A stretch of 6,274 nt of DNA from positions 1-6,274 of the forward strand of contig JAFTBA010000173.1 of assembly GCA_017458545.1 (NCBI GenBank), read 5' to 3'. Shown piece after piece: positions 4,986 through 6,274 of the stretch. Source of the DNA: Synergistaceae bacterium. Its GTDB lineage: Bacteria; Synergistota; Synergistia; Synergistales; Aminobacteriaceae. Under the pieces are notes generated by a model. The model was given only the letters and a program-made list of their open reading frames with translations, was not told where the DNA came from and did not search any database. The number at the start of each line of letters is the position of its first letter. Positions within the stretch are counted from its first letter, which is position 1. The translations under genes were made by a program, and so were the position numbers.

Positions 4986-6274
4986 ATGGCAACAATACCG
5001 ACAATTAAACGCATGGACGTTTACCCTGTAGCCGGCCATGACTGCATGGAGTTGAATCTTTCGGGAGCGCATGCACCTTTTTTCACGAGGAACATAGTAA
5101 TCCTTGAGGACTCTGCAGGGAATTTAGGCTGCGGTGAAGTTCCGGGCGGTCAGAAAATCACTAAGGCACTCGAAGACGTTAAGCACCTTGTTGTAGGCAC
5201 ACGCATAGCCGATTACAAGAACACTTTGAATCAGATTCGCAAATGGCTTGACGAGAACATCAAGGATGATGTGAGGGGCTTGCAGACGTTTGATTTGAGA
5301 ACGGGAGTGCATGTAGTTACTGCTGTTGAGGCACCTCTGCTTGACCTGATGGGTAAATTCCTTGATGTACCTGCTGCCGCTTTAATGGGCGACGGAGTTC
5401 AGCGCGAAAGAGTAAGATTCCTGAGCTATCTGTTCTACATAGGTGACAGGAAGAAGACTGATTTGCCTTACGAGGAAGAGCCCGACTCACCGTGCGACTG
5501 GTACAGGCTGCGCCACGAGGAAGCATTAACCCCTGAAAAAATCGTTGCACTCGCTAAGGCGACGCATGAGAAGTACGGATTTGAGGACTTCAAGCTCAAG
5601 GGAGGAGTCTTACCGCCTAAAGAAGAACTCAAAGCAGTTCAGGCAATCAAAAAGGCGTTCCCTAACGCGAGAGTCGACCTTGACCCTAACGGCTGCTGGA
5701 GTCTCAAAGAAGCGTTAGAGATTGCGCCTCAGCTGAAGGAGTGTTTAGCATACTGCGAAGACCCCTGCGGAGCTGAAGGTGGATTCAGCGGCCGTGAGGT
5801 AATGGCCGAGTTCAGGAAGGCAGCTATGATGCCTACGGCAACGAACATGATTAACACTGACTGGAGGCAGATGTTCCACGCGCTGATACTTCAGGCAGTT
5901 GACATACCGCTTGCGGACCCGCATTTCTGGACGATGAACGGGTCAGTCAGAGTCGGACAGTTATGCAGTGATTTCGGACTGATGTGGGGCTGCCACAGCA
6001 ATAACCATTTTGACATCTCGCTGGCTATGGTCGTTCAGTGTGCAGCAGCTATACCGGGAAAGATGAACGGAATCGATACGCATTGGATTTGGCAGGAGGG
6101 ACGCGAGAGGCTGACGGTTGAGCCTATGCAGATAGTTGACGGGTGCATAGACCTTCCCAAGAAGCCCGGACTCGGAGTCGATGTTGACATGGAACAGGTC
6201 AAAAAGGCTAATGCCCTTTACTTTGAACACGGACTCGGTGCAAGAGATGACGCTATAGGAATGCAGTATTTGAT
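4986..6274 (+). CDS. gudD: Glucarate dehydratase (enolase superfamily), cut by the right window edge
   Basis: GudD removes water from D-glucarate (and usually L-idarate) to give 5-dehydro-4-deoxy-D-glucarate in the cytosol, the first step of aldarate breakdown. The frame is open from ATG 4986 to the window end: 429 residues of about 446 in Escherichia coli GudD, so roughly 15 codons are missing. Similarity to that protein, as I recall it, is very high throughout: NLSGAHAPFFTRNIVI (24-39), GLQTFDLRT (98-106), CDWYRLRHEEA (170-180), DFKLKGGVL (201-209), DPCGAEGGFSGREVMAEFR (259-277), ADPHFWTM (310-317), IDTHWIWQEG (363-372), GLGARDDAIGMQYL (416-429). All catalytic residues are present: the KxK pair K203/K205, metal ligands D233, E264 and N287, and the H337-D311 dyad. 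They correspond to K205/K207, D235, E266, N289, H339 and D313 in E. coli. Residue 336, beside the catalytic His, is Cys rather than Ser. It is the last visible gene of the transporter operon. Confidence 0.96.
   Translation, partial: MATIPTIKRMDVYPVAGHDCMELNLSGAHAPFFTRNIVILEDSAGNLGCGEVPGGQKITKALEDVKHLVVGTRIADYKNTLNQIRKWLDENIKDDVRGLQTFDLRTGVHVVTAVEAPLLDLMGKFLDVPAAALMGDGVQRERVRFLSYLFYIGDRKKTDLPYEEEPDSPCDWYRLRHEEALTPEKIVALAKATHEKYGFEDFKLKGGVLPPKEELKAVQAIKKAFPNARVDLDPNGCWSLKEALEIAPQLKECLAYCEDPCGAEGGFSGREVMAEFRKAAMMPTATNMINTDWRQMFHALILQAVDIPLADPHFWTMNGSVRVGQLCSDFGLMWGCHSNNHFDISLAMVVQCAAAIPGKMNGIDTHWIWQEGRERLTVEPMQIVDGCIDLPKKPGLGVDVDMEQVKKANALYFEHGLGARDDAIGMQYL

Noticed and set aside
5124..6230. Minus-strand open frames inside gudD
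   Set aside because: The plus frame is an unmistakable glucarate dehydratase with all catalytic residues, so the antisense frames are by-products.

Overview
The window is ordinary bacterial chromosome with two transcription units, both on the + strand. Base composition is moderate (by eye a little under 50% GC), ribosome binding sites are strong AAGGAGG types, two genes start with TTG, and the gene content is a TTT-family transporter next to an aldarate dehydratase. This suggests an anaerobic, possibly gut-associated bacterium. Synergistota (Synergistaceae) is my best guess and Clostridia the main alternative. No 16S or other marker gene is present, so this is an inference of about even confidence.

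Positions 3-1808 hold the 3' end of a chaperone unit. The C-terminal third of HtpG (bacterial Hsp90) runs in from the left edge. Three bases after its stop comes a 405-residue protein that I do not recognise as any named family. It has a very acidic, repetitive Glu/Pro/Ser/Thr middle and a helical C-terminal domain with one TPR-like helix pair. A strong intrinsic terminator (1841-1877) closes this unit.

Positions 1878-6274 hold a solute uptake and catabolism unit. A perfect TATAAT box is followed by a TctC/Bug-type periplasmic binding protein, a four-helix TctB-type membrane subunit, the large TctA membrane subunit, and glucarate dehydratase (gudD), which the right edge cuts about 15 codons before its expected end. 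A 12-bp hairpin lies between the binding protein gene and tctB. It probably lets the binding protein be made in excess, and one of its arms can also pair with the tctB ribosome binding site.

The simplest reading is that the TTT transporter brings D-glucarate or a related aldarate into the cell. GudD then dehydrates it to 5-dehydro-4-deoxy-D-glucarate, and the later enzymes would lie to the right of the window. There are no RNA genes, mobile elements, CRISPR arrays or phage genes here. The parts least explained by known families are the acidic HtpG-linked protein and the tctC-tctB leader structure.
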